Counted from the stretch's first letter, positions 34,355-43,534 are shown. The stretch: 64,000 nucleotides of DNA from Maridesulfovibrio frigidus DSM 17176 (GCF_000711735.1 NZ_JONL01000001.1:62001-126000); one strand, 5' to 3'. The notes: generated by a model from the letters alone, not told the origin. Numbers and translations: made by a program.

Positions 34355-35278
34355 CTATATCTCGTAGTAATTCAACCATTTGACGTATTTCTCATTTCCG
34401 CCTTTGACTGCATTAAAATATTCTGTTTGAAGTTTCTTAGCAATCTCTCCGCAGCTTCCTTCGCCGATAATCCTGTTATCCACTTCGCGAATAGGAGTTA
34501 CCTCAGCAGCGGTTCCGCAGAAGAATGCTTCGTCAGCAATATACAGCTCATCACGAGTGAATAGCTGCTCCACAACCTCATATCCGAGATCGCGTGCAAC
34601 TTCCATAAGACTTGCGCGGGTTATGCCGGGCAGTACTGATGTGAGAGGAGTCGTCTTAATAATATTATTTTTTACGATGAAAATATTTTCGCCGGTAGCT
34701 TCAGAAACATACCCTTGAGTATCAAGCATAAGAGCTTCATCATATCCATCAGTAACAGCTTCGACTTTGGCAAGAATAGAGTTAACGTAATTACCACAGG
34801 TTTTAGCCTTAGTCATCATTACATTAACATGATGGCGATTAAAGGAAGAAGTTTTTACTCTGATCCCTTTTTCAAGCGCTTCGTCTCCAAGGTACGCACC
34901 CCAAGGCCAAGTGGCAATAGCTACCCGGATAGGATTTGAGCCGGGGTGAACTCCCATAACTCCGTCCCCGATAAAAACGAGAGGACGTATATAACCTTCT
35001 TTAAGCCCGTTAACCTTAAGGGTCTCAATAATTGCTTCTGTAATTTCTTCGATGGTAAAGGGGATTTTAATACCGATAATTTTTGCGGAATCAAATAATC
35101 TTACCACATGTTCTTTAAGTCTGAAAACAGCAGATTTGCCATCCACGCAAACATATGACCTTATACCTTCAAAGACACCTGCACCGTAATGCAATGTATG
35201 AGTCAGCACATGGACCTGAGCGTCATCCCAATTAACTAGTTCACCATCAAACCAAATTTTTTCAGCTTTCTGTACCAT
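34355..35278 (-). CDS. ilvE: branched-chain amino acid aminotransferase
   Basis: A 307-residue fold-type IV PLP aminotransferase that interconverts leucine, isoleucine and valine with their 2-oxo acids. The start [20 protein letters not shown] is a standard IlvE N-terminus; the PLP lysine is probably Lys159 in [10 protein letters not shown], and EATGENIF and [11 protein letters not shown] bind the cofactor phosphate. AAGGGG precedes the ATG. It has its own terminator, so it is probably a single-gene unit. Confidence 0.95.
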   Translation of the reverse strand: MVQKAEKIWFDGELVNWDDAQVHVLTHTLHYGAGVFEGIRSYVCVDGKSAVFRLKEHVVRLFDSAKIIGIKIPFTIEEITEAIIETLKVNGLKEGYIRPLVFIGDGVMGVHPGSNPIRVAIATWPWGAYLGDEALEKGIRVKTSSFNRHHVNVMMTKAKTCGNYVNSILAKVEAVTDGYDEALMLDTQGYVSEATGENIFIVKNNIIKTTPLTSVLPGITRASLMEVARDLGYEVVEQLFTRDELYIADEAFFCGTAAEVTPIREVDNRIIGEGSCGEIAKKLQTEYFNAVKGGNEKYVKWLNYYEI

Positions 35279-35450
35279 GGGTACCCCTTATCTTGCTTCA
35301 TTATTAAAACCCGGCAACACAATAAAAATTCCTTAAAGCAATAATAATCACTTTTGGGAATAACGGGAAGAATGAAGCTAAAAAAAAGAGGGTCCAAGGT
35401 CAAGAAGGATCAACTAAAAGTATATAACCTTCCTTAAAAACGTATGGAAG

Positions 35451-35759
35451 CTAAACGCTGATTATAGAATTCTGCGCATCTCCATATGGAGTATCCTCTA
35501 CCCCATCAGCTGAGGAATCATTAAACCAAATGCTTTCTCCGGCAAGATAGCGAAACTCGTAATTACGCCCAGTTTCCAAATCAACTGTTACAGTGTAATT
35601 CCCGCTCTTAAGTTTCTTCATGGGAGTTGAGCCTATATCCCAGTCATTAAAATCACCAACTAGATAGATAGTTTCACCATTTTCTATCTGAGATTTAGGT
35701 ACTTCAAAGCGTACCTTACAAACAGGTTTAGTTTTCAAATACTTTTTAGAAATAGCCAC
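35451..35759 (-). CDS. small CBM48/isoamylase N-terminal domain protein
   Basis: A 102-residue protein that is a single carbohydrate-binding module 48: VRFEVPKSQIENGETIYLVGDFNDWDIGSTPMKKLK, then GNYTVTVDLETGRNYEFRYLAGE and WFNDSSADG, the usual strands of the E-set fold that accompanies glycogen-active enzymes and AMPK beta-like proteins. No catalytic domain is present. The start is a GTG with GGAG upstream. Such stand-alone modules are common in Desulfovibrio-type genomes; a role in glycogen binding or regulation is inferred. Confidence 0.8.
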   Translation of the reverse strand: MAISKKYLKTKPVCKVRFEVPKSQIENGETIYLVGDFNDWDIGSTPMKKLKSGNYTVTVDLETGRNYEFRYLAGESIWFNDSSADGVEDTPYGDAQNSIISV

Positions 35760-35936
35760 GAGATACTCCTTTAGCTGACAACATTGTTATTCAGCGGAAA
35801 AATACGATATAAATATACTCTTACCATTAATACTGATTTTTTTTATATGTCAACATGATCAATAAAAAACACAATTAGACGACACTTATTTTGCACCTCA
35901 ATATTCAGCAAAATAACAGTTTCACCCACTTATATT

Positions 35937-35957
35937 CGCAAATAGCCTCTATTTGCG
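35937..35957. promoter_or_regulatory. perfect 9-bp inverted repeat upstream of alaC
   Basis: CGCAAATAG (35937-35945) and CTATTTGCG (35949-35957) are separated by CCT. It lies in the 347-base divergent gap 35760-36106 between the CBM48 gene and alaC, where nothing coding is seen; it fits a dimeric regulator site. Confidence 0.4.
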
Positions 35958-36035
35958 ACAAATCCCCCTACCAATATTGCTAAATACTTAACAATCTGGG
36001 CCATTATTAAATATAAACTGCTATACATATTAGCT

Positions 36036-36064
36036 TTGACAGCAATCAGAGGCACGGTTACAAA
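36036..36064 (+). promoter_or_regulatory. candidate sigma-70 promoter of alaC
   Basis: A perfect TTGACA (36036-36041) is followed after 17 bases by TACAAA (36059-36064). The -10 box is weak. Start codon is 43 bases downstream. Confidence 0.4.
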
Positions 36065-36106
36065 TGCATATCAAGTTTTACTATATTTATTTCAGGAGTA
36101 CCGACC

Positions 36107-37285
36107 ATGGATAAATTTCCAAGAGTTCACAGGCTGCCCCCCTATGTTTTTGCCAAAGTGAACGAATTAAAAATGCAGTTACGCCACCAAGGCGAAGACA
36201 TTATTGATCTGGGTATGGGTAACCCGGACCTCCCTACACCTCAGCACATTGTAGACAAACTATGTGAAGCGGCCCAAAAGCCTGTCAATCATAGATACAG
36301 TGCCTCAAAGGGAATCAAAGGCCTTCGCAGAGAAATGGGCGCGTGGTACAAAAGAAGATACGATGTTGATTTAGACATCGATCAGGAAATCGTAGTTACC
36401 ATGGGCGCCAAAGAAGGGCTGGCGCATTTAGCACTGGTCATGCTTTCCCCTGGTGATGTCGTTTTCGCCCCCGATCCATCATATCCTATACATCCTTACG
36501 CCAGTATCATTGCAGGCGCGGATGTTAGAACAATACCAATGGCTCATGACAGAGACTTCTTTGAAGATCTCGAAATGGCAATGCGCCAGACATGGCCAAA
36601 ACCGAAAGTATTGATTATTAATTTCCCGCATAACCCGACAGGTATCACTGCAGAAATTCCTTTCTTTGAAAAGATTGTAGATTTTGCTAAAGAGAATGAC
36701 CTGCTGGTCATTCATGATCTGGCTTATGCTGATTTTACTTTTGACGGATACAAGGCGCCAAGCTTCTTGCAAGCACGTGGTGCAAAAGATGTTGGAGTAG
36801 AATTCTTCTCCTTATCCAAAAGCTACTCAATGCCTGGTTGGCGTGTGGGTTTCTGTTGTGGTAATCAGGAGATGGTACAGGCTTTGACCCGTATTAAAAG
36901 CTATCTGGATTACGGACTGTTTCAGCCCATTCAGATTGCAGCGTGTGCCGCTCTAAGCGGACCGCAGGACTGCGTTCGCGAAATGATGGACATCTATCAG
37001 GATCGCCGCGACGCATTATGCGAAGGTATGCAGCGCATCGGCTGGGACGTAACTCCTCCAAAAGCAACGCAGTTCATTTGGGCTAAGATTCCTGAGCAGT
37101 TTAAACACTTAGGTTCAGTTGAATTCTCAAAATTACTCTTACGCGAATGTAAAGTCGCTGTTGCTCCGGGGCTCGGTTTCGGTAGCTACGGAGACGACCA
37201 TGTGCGTATGGCTTTGGTAGAAAACAGGCAGAGAATTAATCAGGCTGTTCGCGGCATGAAAGATTTATTCGGCTGCTCTTCTTAA
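36107..37285 (+). CDS. alaC: alanine transaminase AlaC-type
   Basis: A 392-residue fold-type I PLP aminotransferase strongly resembling E. coli AlaC (glutamate-pyruvate aminotransferase) through its whole length: [71 protein letters not shown]. The PLP lysine is Lys238 in [20 protein letters not shown] precedes the ATG at 36107. It is followed, after a strong inverted repeat, by hom on the same strand, and could supply alanine or act in another transamination of the aspartate pathway region. LL-diaminopimelate aminotransferases are related, but the closest resemblance is to AlaC. Confidence 0.88.
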   Translation: MDKFPRVHRLPPYVFAKVNELKMQLRHQGEDIIDLGMGNPDLPTPQHIVDKLCEAAQKPVNHRYSASKGIKGLRREMGAWYKRRYDVDLDIDQEIVVTMGAKEGLAHLALVMLSPGDVVFAPDPSYPIHPYASIIAGADVRTIPMAHDRDFFEDLEMAMRQTWPKPKVLIINFPHNPTGITAEIPFFEKIVDFAKENDLLVIHDLAYADFTFDGYKAPSFLQARGAKDVGVEFFSLSKSYSMPGWRVGFCCGNQEMVQALTRIKSYLDYGLFQPIQIAACAALSGPQDCVREMMDIYQDRRDALCEGMQRIGWDVTPPKATQFIWAKIPEQFKHLGSVEFSKLLLRECKVAVAPGLGFGSYGDDHVRMALVENRQRINQAVRGMKDLFGCSS

Positions 37286-37296
37286 AAAAACAAATT

Positions 37297-37336
37297 GCTG
37301 TATTTCCGGCTGTTTTATCGCAGCCGGAAATACAGC
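37297..37336 (+). terminator. 16-bp perfect inverted repeat between alaC and hom
   Basis: GCTGTATTTCCGGCTG (37297-37312) pairs perfectly with CAGCCGGAAATACAGC (37321-37336), loop of 8. There is no T tract on the plus strand after it, so it may attenuate rather than fully stop transcription into hom. Confidence 0.6.
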
Positions 37337-37370
37337 TTAAGATTCCAGTGAACGTCATAAAGAGGTATAA

Positions 37371-38660
37371 ATGCAGACAGTCAAGTTAGCCATTGCAGGG
37401 TTCGGCACAGTCGGAACCGGTCTTGCCCGGATTATTGAAGAAAACGAAGATATTATTCTCGCCCGCTCAGGCAAGAAGTTTAATATAACGTCCGTTCTTG
37501 TCCGTGATCTCAAGAAGCAAAGGGACTACCTCCCAGGCCCTGATGTAAAATTTACTAACGATGTAGATGAATTCACATCAGGTTCAGACGCTGACATTGT
37601 TGTTGAACTAATGGGCGGCATCACGCTTGCGCTTGATATAGTCAAGAAGGCTCTCGAAGCCGGCAAGCATGTTGTTACTGCAAACAAACACCTCTTAGCG
37701 GAACACGGAATAGAATTATTTGAAATAGCCAAGAAGAATGGAGTCGGGCTCTACTATGAATCTAGTGTTGCCGGCGGCATCCCCATTATTCAGGCGATAA
37801 AAGAAAGCCTTGCTGCCAACCGCATCAAATCCATAGTCGGAATCCTGAACGGAACCGCTAACTACATTCTTTCCGAAATGAGCACCAACGGACTTGAGTT
37901 CGATACAGCTTTAGCTCAGGCGACAGAATTGGGATATGCAGAAGCAGATCCAACCTTCGACATCGAAGGCATCGATACAGCTCACAAAATGGTTGTGCTG
38001 ATCCGAAATGCATATGGTAAAGACTACCCTCTCGCGGACCTTCCGGTCGAAGGAATCACCAGCATAGAAGGACAGGATATTCGGTTTGCCCGTGAGCTTG
38101 GATATAGAATAAAACTCATCGGACAAGTACGCGATGTGGGCGGAAAACTAGAAGCTGGAGTATTTCCGGCACTTGTTAAATACACCCTGCTACTTGCCAG
38201 AGTCGGCGGAAATTACAACGCTGTCAGAGTTGAAGGTAATGCTGTAGGACCCGCATTTTTCCACGGTCAAGGCGCTGGCTCTATGCCTACCGGAAGTGCC
38301 GTACTAGCAGACATAATGGCTCTTTCCAGCTCAAAAACTCCCGACAACACAGGCTTTAACAACAGCCCCATCGAGAAGGCCGAAATTCTGCCGCCAGAAT
38401 TGGCATCTTCCGAATACTATTTCAGATTCTCTGTTGCTGATAAAGCAGGAGTTATGGCTGAAATTTCAAGAGCCATGGCTGACCATAATATTTCAATAGC
38501 TCAGGCAGTACAAAAAGACGCGCCTTCCGGTGCGAATATTCCGATTGTCTTTACGACTCATAAAGCATGCACAAAAGATGTTAATGCAGCTCTTAAAGAA
38601 ATCGACAAGATGTCTTTCATCACTCGCGAAACTTTAAGCATGAGAATCCTTCAAGGATAA
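37371..38660 (+). CDS. hom: homoserine dehydrogenase
   Basis: A 429-residue enzyme reducing aspartate semialdehyde to homoserine with NAD(P)H, for threonine and methionine. The dinucleotide-binding motif GFGTVGTG is at residues 9-16; ANKHLLAEHG, YESSVAGGIPII and GILNGTANYIL follow, with the catalytic-region block AEADPTFDIEGIDTAHK. A C-terminal ACT domain (about 345-425) suggests feedback control by an amino acid, probably threonine. AGAGG precedes the ATG. It is followed 10 bases later by a phosphoglycerate-mutase-like gene, so the two are probably cotranscribed. Confidence 0.95.
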   Translation: MQTVKLAIAGFGTVGTGLARIIEENEDIILARSGKKFNITSVLVRDLKKQRDYLPGPDVKFTNDVDEFTSGSDADIVVELMGGITLALDIVKKALEAGKHVVTANKHLLAEHGIELFEIAKKNGVGLYYESSVAGGIPIIQAIKESLAANRIKSIVGILNGTANYILSEMSTNGLEFDTALAQATELGYAEADPTFDIEGIDTAHKMVVLIRNAYGKDYPLADLPVEGITSIEGQDIRFARELGYRIKLIGQVRDVGGKLEAGVFPALVKYTLLLARVGGNYNAVRVEGNAVGPAFFHGQGAGSMPTGSAVLADIMALSSSKTPDNTGFNNSPIEKAEILPPELASSEYYFRFSVADKAGVMAEISRAMADHNISIAQAVQKDAPSGANIPIVFTTHKACTKDVNAALKEIDKMSFITRETLSMRILQG

Positions 38661-38670
38661 TGGAAAATAA

Positions 38671-39855
38671 ATGAAACTGCTTTTTCTGATAGCTGACGGC
38701 ATGGGCGGATGGCCCATCAAGGAACTCGGCAACAAAACCACAATGGAAGCTGCGCATACACCTAATATGGATATGCTTGCTAAAAAAGGCATTGTCGGAA
38801 GATGTAGAACAGTTCCCGCAACTATGCCTCCGGGATCTGATGTTGCGAACATGTCTCTTTTGGGATTTGACCCTGAAAAATTTCATACAGGGCGCGGACC
38901 TATTGAAGCGGCAGCGCAAGGTCTTAAACTGAATCCTGACGATTTGGTATGGCGTCTTAATCTAGTAAATCTGTCTGATATCAGCGCAGACGGAACTATG
39001 TATGATTATTCAGCAGGTCATATTTCAACTGATAAGTCAGTGCCTTTGGTCGAAATGCTTCAGAAAGAGCTTGGCAATGATGAATTCACATTCTACCCCG
39101 GAATTCAGTATAGACACTTGCTTGTCCACAAAGGCGGAGCTAAAAAGCTTGAAAGCAAGCTTGCGATAAATCCACCCCACGATATTACTGACAAGCCCAT
39201 CAGCGCAGACATTGAAGAATATGGCAAAAGCCCGCTAATGACCAAACTTTTGCAGGACTCAGCCAAGCTTCTGAAAAACAACGGAACCAAAGCTGTCAGC
39301 ATTTGGCCTTGGGGACAAGGAACGCCTCTGCTTCTGACTAATTTCGAAGAGAAGTATTCCATGAAAGGAGCTGTCATATCCGCTGTTGATCTCATTAAGG
39401 GACTCGGTAGAGCTTCCGGCCTTGAGGTTCTCGAAGTTGAGGGTGCAACAGGACTGGTCGACACCAACTATGCAGGAAAGGTGGAAGCAACTCTTAAGTT
39501 CTTAGAACATGGAGACTTTGCGTTTGTTCACTTAGAAGGCCCTGATGAGTCAGGACACATGGGAAGTGTAGAAGATAAAGTTAAGTCCATTGAAAGGTTC
39601 GATGCTCAAATCGTCGGGCCATTACTTAAGAAATATCCTGTGGATCAGGCATCATATTTGATTACCTGCGACCACTTCACTCCCATCGAAACGAAAACTC
39701 ATGACGCAGCCCCTGTGCCATTTATACTTGCAAGTAAAAAGTGCAACGGCAGCACAGGTCTGGATTCATTTTCAGAAAAGAATGCTAAATCTACGGGTGT
39801 AATTCAGGATAAAGGGTATGAACTCATGCAATGGGTTATTGACCTTACCAGCTAA
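38671..39855 (+). CDS. ApgM-like phosphoglycerate mutase / proposed homoserine kinase
   Basis: A 394-residue alkaline-phosphatase-superfamily protein of the cofactor-independent, archaeal-type phosphoglycerate mutase family. Metal-binding motifs are seen as LIADGMGGWP at residues 5-14, PGSDVANMSLLGFDP with the catalytic serine, HLEGPDESGHMG and ITCDHFTPIETKTHDAAPVPF. It lies directly downstream of hom. In the family, members next to hom are proposed to be an alternative homoserine kinase for threonine synthesis (TIGR02535). No thrB is present in this window. Both roles are possible; context favours homoserine phosphorylation. Confidence 0.8.
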   Translation: MKLLFLIADGMGGWPIKELGNKTTMEAAHTPNMDMLAKKGIVGRCRTVPATMPPGSDVANMSLLGFDPEKFHTGRGPIEAAAQGLKLNPDDLVWRLNLVNLSDISADGTMYDYSAGHISTDKSVPLVEMLQKELGNDEFTFYPGIQYRHLLVHKGGAKKLESKLAINPPHDITDKPISADIEEYGKSPLMTKLLQDSAKLLKNNGTKAVSIWPWGQGTPLLLTNFEEKYSMKGAVISAVDLIKGLGRASGLEVLEVEGATGLVDTNYAGKVEATLKFLEHGDFAFVHLEGPDESGHMGSVEDKVKSIERFDAQIVGPLLKKYPVDQASYLITCDHFTPIETKTHDAAPVPFILASKKCNGSTGLDSFSEKNAKSTGVIQDKGYELMQWVIDLTS

Positions 39856-39860
39856 CGTAT

Positions 39861-40277
39861 ATGCCAATAAAAAAAGAATTTCCTACCCCAGATGCGTGGC
39901 TTGACCATAGTGTTTCCTATGGTGAAACTGACGCAATGGGAGTAGTTTACTACGCTGAATATTTGCACTTTTTTGAAAGAGCGCGCAGTTTATACATTCG
40001 CGAAAGAGGCATGAGCTATTCTGTTGTGGAGGAAAAAGGAATTTTCCTGCCAGTCAGAGAGGCTTCATGCAAATATCGAACTCCAGCCCACTATGACGAC
40101 ATGTTAAATATTCATGTAGGTATTAGAGAATGGAAAAGAGCTTCGATGATATTTGTGTATGACATCTACAAAGATGACCGGACCACTTTTGTTGCCAGCG
40201 GGTTCACTGAGCATGCTTGCGTAAATTCAGATGGGCGTCCGGTTAGAGTTCCAGAATGGCTTAGAGAGATTTTTTAA
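39861..40277 (+). CDS. YbgC-like acyl-CoA thioesterase
   Basis: A 138-residue hotdog-fold thioesterase of the 4-hydroxybenzoyl-CoA thioesterase/YbgC type. The active-site region SYGETDAMGVVYYAEYLHFFERAR carries the family Asp and the helix that follows. These enzymes hydrolyse short- or medium-chain acyl-CoA; substrate is not readable. It begins five bases after the mutase-like gene and is probably part of that transcript, with no obvious functional link. YbgC is often near tol-pal genes, but here pal and tolB are 22 kb away. Confidence 0.85.
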   Translation: MPIKKEFPTPDAWLDHSVSYGETDAMGVVYYAEYLHFFERARSLYIRERGMSYSVVEEKGIFLPVREASCKYRTPAHYDDMLNIHVGIREWKRASMIFVYDIYKDDRTTFVASGFTEHACVNSDGRPVRVPEWLREIF

Positions 40278-40417
40278 ACGAAATCCAATTCCATACTTTT
40301 TGCCTAACTTGAGAGGACGTATTTTCCAGTATGAAAGTAACTAACTTTCGTGCTCAAAAATTGTGTTTTCAAGTCAATAAACGATACTACTATTAACCAA
40401 ATAACAAAGACTAAATA

Positions 40418-41203
40418 ATGTACTACGACGTTCACACCCACGCATTTCATCCTAAAATTTCTGACAAAGTATTAACCCAGCTTAATAACCATTACGGAAT
40501 AAAGCCTGTCGGAACGGGACTAGTTGAAGACTTGCTGAGGCGAGCAGATAAAGCGGGTCTCGATAAAGTAATCATTCATACTGCAGCAACCGAACCTGCG
40601 CAGGTTATACCAGCAAATAACTGGTCTATTGATCTGCAAAAAAACGATTCTCGCGTCATGGCTTTCGGAACAATGCATCCTGATTTCGAAGATCCTGAGA
40701 AAGAATTTGCGCGTCTTGAAAAAAATGGGATTAAAGGATTAAAATTTCACCCTGACTTTCAGGGCTTTTTCATGGATGAACCTAAATTCTATAAAATTCT
40801 TGAAATGATTCAAGGAAGATTCATCACGATGTTCCATGTGGGAGATAAACTTCCCCCTGAAAAAAATCCATCATGCCCTATCAAGCTAAAAGGCATACTA
40901 CAAAATTTTCCAAAACTTACAGCAGTTGCAGCCCATATGGGTGGATATCAACACTGGAAATGGTCTGCAGAATATCTAGCTGGAAGCAACGTTTACATGG
41001 ATACTTCAAGCGCAATTCCATTCATGGACGATAAAGTCCTTCATGAAATAATGAAAAAACACCCGCGCGAAAAAATCCTTTTCGGCAGCGATTATCCGCT
41101 TTTTGATCCAGGTGAATCAATTAAAGAACTTCAGTACAAGCTGAAACTTACCGACACAGAGCTTGAATTCCACCTAAGCGCAGCAGATAATATGCTGAAC
41201 TAA
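40418..41203 (+). CDS. amidohydrolase-related metal-dependent hydrolase
   Basis: A 261-residue TIM-barrel hydrolase of the amidohydrolase 2 (ACMSD-like) family. Metal ligands are visible as DVHTHAFHP near the start, KFHPDFQG and FHVGD in the middle, AHMGG, and GSDYPLFDP near the end. Members include decarboxylases and hydrolases of aromatic or lactone compounds, so the substrate is open. It stands alone: 140 bases after the thioesterase, with no strong ribosome binding site, and a convergent terminator after it. Confidence 0.85.
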   Translation: MYYDVHTHAFHPKISDKVLTQLNNHYGIKPVGTGLVEDLLRRADKAGLDKVIIHTAATEPAQVIPANNWSIDLQKNDSRVMAFGTMHPDFEDPEKEFARLEKNGIKGLKFHPDFQGFFMDEPKFYKILEMIQGRFITMFHVGDKLPPEKNPSCPIKLKGILQNFPKLTAVAAHMGGYQHWKWSAEYLAGSNVYMDTSSAIPFMDDKVLHEIMKKHPREKILFGSDYPLFDPGESIKELQYKLKLTDTELEFHLSAADNMLN

Positions 41204-41216
41204 AATATTTATTTTA

Positions 41217-41250
41217 TGTTGTTCCCTTCTCTGAATTGGAGGGAACAACA
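41217..41250. terminator. bidirectional hairpin between convergent genes
   Basis: TGTTGTTCCCT (41217-41227) pairs with AGGGAACAACA (41240-41250), loop of 12. It sits between the convergent amidohydrolase and DUF2867 genes, without a strong T tract. Confidence 0.6.
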
Positions 41251-41264
41251 CTTATGATTGAGCA

Positions 41265-41771
41265 CTAGTCTTTAGCAGCATATTTCCCCATGCACTGCAC
41301 CACTATGTGGTGAAATGGGCGAATTAAGTTGAAATAAAGAGGCCCAGTCCAATGGTTAAATTTAACTATTGTGAAAGTATGAAAATCTGTTTTACCAGAA
41401 CCAGTCGGTTCTGCAACTACGCCGAGATAACCGCTAAGGTGTTTATCTTTAGCTTCGCCTATCCAATAGTGATCTGCATTGAAATCAACCGAAGTAAAGA
41501 AATCAACCTTACCGCCCGCGTTAAAATCAAGCTCTTTCTTCTTAGAATTTTGATGATCTACCACATCATGTTTTAGCTCCATAATTTTGGCGACGACTCC
41601 ACGTATTTTATACAAAAAAACAAGCCATGTAGGTTCATAAGTAATCAGTCTTTCGAGGAATTCATTCATTGGACGATTGCTGCTGAAGGCTTTGGAGTCT
41701 ACATAATCTGCACCATGCGCCAGATCATTTAGCACAGGTATTGTCTGAAATAGCTTATTAGAATCATTCAT
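41265..41771 (-). CDS. DUF2867-family protein
   Basis: A 168-residue protein resembling DUF2867. It has a hydrophobic/aromatic region (EPTWLVFLYKIRGVV), the block FFTSVDFNADHYWIGEAKDKHLSGYLGVV, and a C-terminal HWTGPLYFNLIRPFHHIVV, which is the typical end of this family. Function is unknown. The ATG at 41771 has GAGG upstream and is preferred over a TTG at 41807. It follows the TetR-type regulator gene and is probably under its control, as such pairs often are. Confidence 0.75.
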   Translation of the reverse strand: MNDSNKLFQTIPVLNDLAHGADYVDSKAFSSNRPMNEFLERLITYEPTWLVFLYKIRGVVAKIMELKHDVVDHQNSKKKELDFNAGGKVDFFTSVDFNADHYWIGEAKDKHLSGYLGVVAEPTGSGKTDFHTFTIVKFNHWTGPLYFNLIRPFHHIVVQCMGKYAAKD

Positions 41772-41807
41772 ATATTCATCCTCTACCGATTTAGTTATTT
41801 TAACCAA

Positions 41808-42377
41808 TTACATTCCATACAACTCTTCTTTCATCAGTTTTATGAGCGCATCACGATCATCTCCTAAAATTGCAGGAGCAATCATTCTTGTCCCAACAAA
41901 AAGGGAGTAACTAATGCGTGACAAAAGATAAGCCCTGGCAGAATCACCCGAAACGTCTTCAAATATGTCATATAAATAGTTCATCCGAATTGCATCAACC
42001 TTCTCTAGATATCGCTGCGCTAATGAATCACGCTGCGCCCAAGACCTGATGCTGGTTTCCGGCCCATGTGGCAAATCATTAGCTCTGTCTACGATGGCAT
42101 CAAAACGCTCAACGGCTGTTTTAGATACTGCGTCAACCTGATTCATACTTCCAATAGTCCACACTTCCACCCAGTGAGTGAGCATACGTTCCAGATAGTC
42201 ATCACGTCCTTTGAAATGATGATAAAAAGACCCTTTAGTCACGTTTAAATGTTTACATAGAGCATCAATCGTCAATTGCTGAATACTATGCCTAGCAAGC
42301 AATTCTAAGCCTGCATCAAGCAAATCAGCAGCACTGTGCCGGCTGTTTTTAACCGTTCCAACTTTTAATTCATCCAT
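41808..42377 (-). CDS. TetR/AcrR-family transcriptional regulator
   Basis: A 189-residue repressor. The N-terminal helix-turn-helix (about residues 15-55) contains QLTIDALCKHLNVTKGSFYHHFKGRDDYLERML, the TetR signature. The C-terminal ligand domain is unassigned. The ATG at 42377 follows GGAG at nine bases and is preferred over a GTG at 42392. A palindrome upstream (42402-42416) is a likely operator, so autoregulation is probable. It appears cotranscribed with the DUF2867 gene. Confidence 0.9.
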   Translation of the reverse strand: MDELKVGTVKNSRHSAADLLDAGLELLARHSIQQLTIDALCKHLNVTKGSFYHHFKGRDDYLERMLTHWVEVWTIGSMNQVDAVSKTAVERFDAIVDRANDLPHGPETSIRSWAQRDSLAQRYLEKVDAIRMNYLYDIFEDVSGDSARAYLLSRISYSLFVGTRMIAPAILGDDRDALIKLMKEELYGM

Positions 42378-42401
42378 ATCAGTCAACTCCACTTATTAAG
42401 C

Positions 42402-42416
42402 ACCATACGGTATGGT
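42402..42416. promoter_or_regulatory. candidate TetR operator palindrome
   Basis: ACCATAC (42402-42408) and GTATGGT (42410-42416) flank a central G, forming a perfect odd palindrome 25 bases before the regulator start codon. Confidence 0.6.
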
Positions 42417-42474
42417 ATGTTTATTAATTATAAAGAATATAGTCAAGCGTAATTTTTGATTCACGATAAAACAA

Positions 42475-42508
42475 GAAACGCCTGCTGGATAAATCCGGCA
42501 GGCGTTTC
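42475..42508 (-). terminator. intrinsic terminator of the cytochrome c3 gene
   Basis: GAAACGCCTGC (42475-42485) pairs with GCAGGCGTTTC (42498-42508), with GGAT/ATCC inside; on the minus strand a T-rich stretch follows. Lies 40 bases after the cytochrome stop. Confidence 0.75.
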
Positions 42509-42547
42509 TAAATAACTAAGCTAATTCGATTCGTTTATCGAAATCTC

Positions 42548-43042
42548 TTATTTTGCAACTCTAGGTACAACCACATGACAAGCATTGTTTGCACAAGGAG
42601 CTAGCTTAAGTTCAGCTTTACCAGCCTTGTTCATTTCAGCATGACACCCGCGACAACTGCGGTCACTATGCAAGGTGTGGAAAGCTCTAAAGTATGACTC
42701 CGTGTCACCTTTACTTTTCAACTCGTCGTGACAACCTTCATCAGCACAACTCTTCACAGGACTTTTACCATCCCAAGTGTGGTGACACTGCACACAGGAA
42801 ACATCCTGATGGCTGAAGTGAGAGAATTTAACCTCAGAAAAACGAGTCTTATTAAGACCCTCAGGGCGATCAAACTCTAAAGTTACAGGAAAGCTTACAG
42901 TCAGGTCCGCACGGACTATGTCAGCTTTATCGGAAGAGATGTTAGCAATCTCTTCGCTTAAATTATTGGCGGTTGTAGCATAAACAATTACCATAACGGC
43001 AAAAACAACTGCTATCCCTACATACAAAAAATTAGTCTTCAT
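42548..43042 (-). CDS. tetrahaem cytochrome c3-family protein
   Basis: A 164-residue exported class III c-type cytochrome. Four haem attachment sites alternate as in classical cytochrome c3: CVQCH, CADEGCH, CRGCH and CANNACH (two CX2CH, two CX4CH). FSHFSHQDVS carries histidines that can serve as distal ligands. A hydrophobic N-terminal segment (FLYVGIAVVFAVMVIVYA) could be a signal peptide or membrane anchor, and about 40 extra residues precede the haem domain. The ATG at 43042 follows GAGGAGG. It is likely a periplasmic electron carrier between hydrogenases/dehydrogenases and membrane complexes. Confidence 0.92.
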   Translation of the reverse strand: MKTNFLYVGIAVVFAVMVIVYATTANNLSEEIANISSDKADIVRADLTVSFPVTLEFDRPEGLNKTRFSEVKFSHFSHQDVSCVQCHHTWDGKSPVKSCADEGCHDELKSKGDTESYFRAFHTLHSDRSCRGCHAEMNKAGKAELKLAPCANNACHVVVPRVAK

Positions 43043-43057
43043 TCTATTCCTCCTCAA

Positions 43058-43475
43058 GAAAGTTGTAACTTCCTACTCAAAATCAGGGATTATTTCAATA
43101 AAAATGAGGATAAGCACATACCACGCAAATGACTTTCCGTACAATCTTAGCAACTATATAAACATATAGAGAAAAATTTAACACATATTAATTAAAAGTT
43201 ATAACAAATTTAATCAACACCTTTCAAATGCAACACTTTAATTCAACATCATTTTAACCATACAGCACACTAAAAATACATAATAACAACTGCTAAACCA
43301 GTAATTAAGCATTAGGAATTAATACATACTCGTCACAATAAAACAAATTCACCTTTAATTCTTAATTAAAAGATATAAATATTTTTCTAAAAGAATGCCA
43401 ACCCCTTTTTTTGTCAATAATAGACAGCCTTAAAACCGACTAAACCACATAATAAAGACAAAATTGAAATTTAAC
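43058..43475. other. AT-rich intergenic region, no gene seen
   Basis: Between the cytochrome c3 gene and the ABC-operon terminator. It is AT-rich, with no convincing reading frame, RNA or strong hairpin; it should contain the cytochrome promoter. Confidence 0.5.
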
Positions 43476-43504
43476 AAAAAAAACCCTCCATGCGAAACAT
43501 GAAG
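43476..43504 (-). terminator. intrinsic terminator of the ABC operon
   Basis: On the minus strand CTTCATG (43504-43498) pairs with CATGGAG (43492-43486), including one G-T pair, then a run of eight Ts (43483-43476) follows. Confidence 0.75.
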
Positions 43505-43534
43505 AGAATTCGTGATAATCTATATATTAACCGT

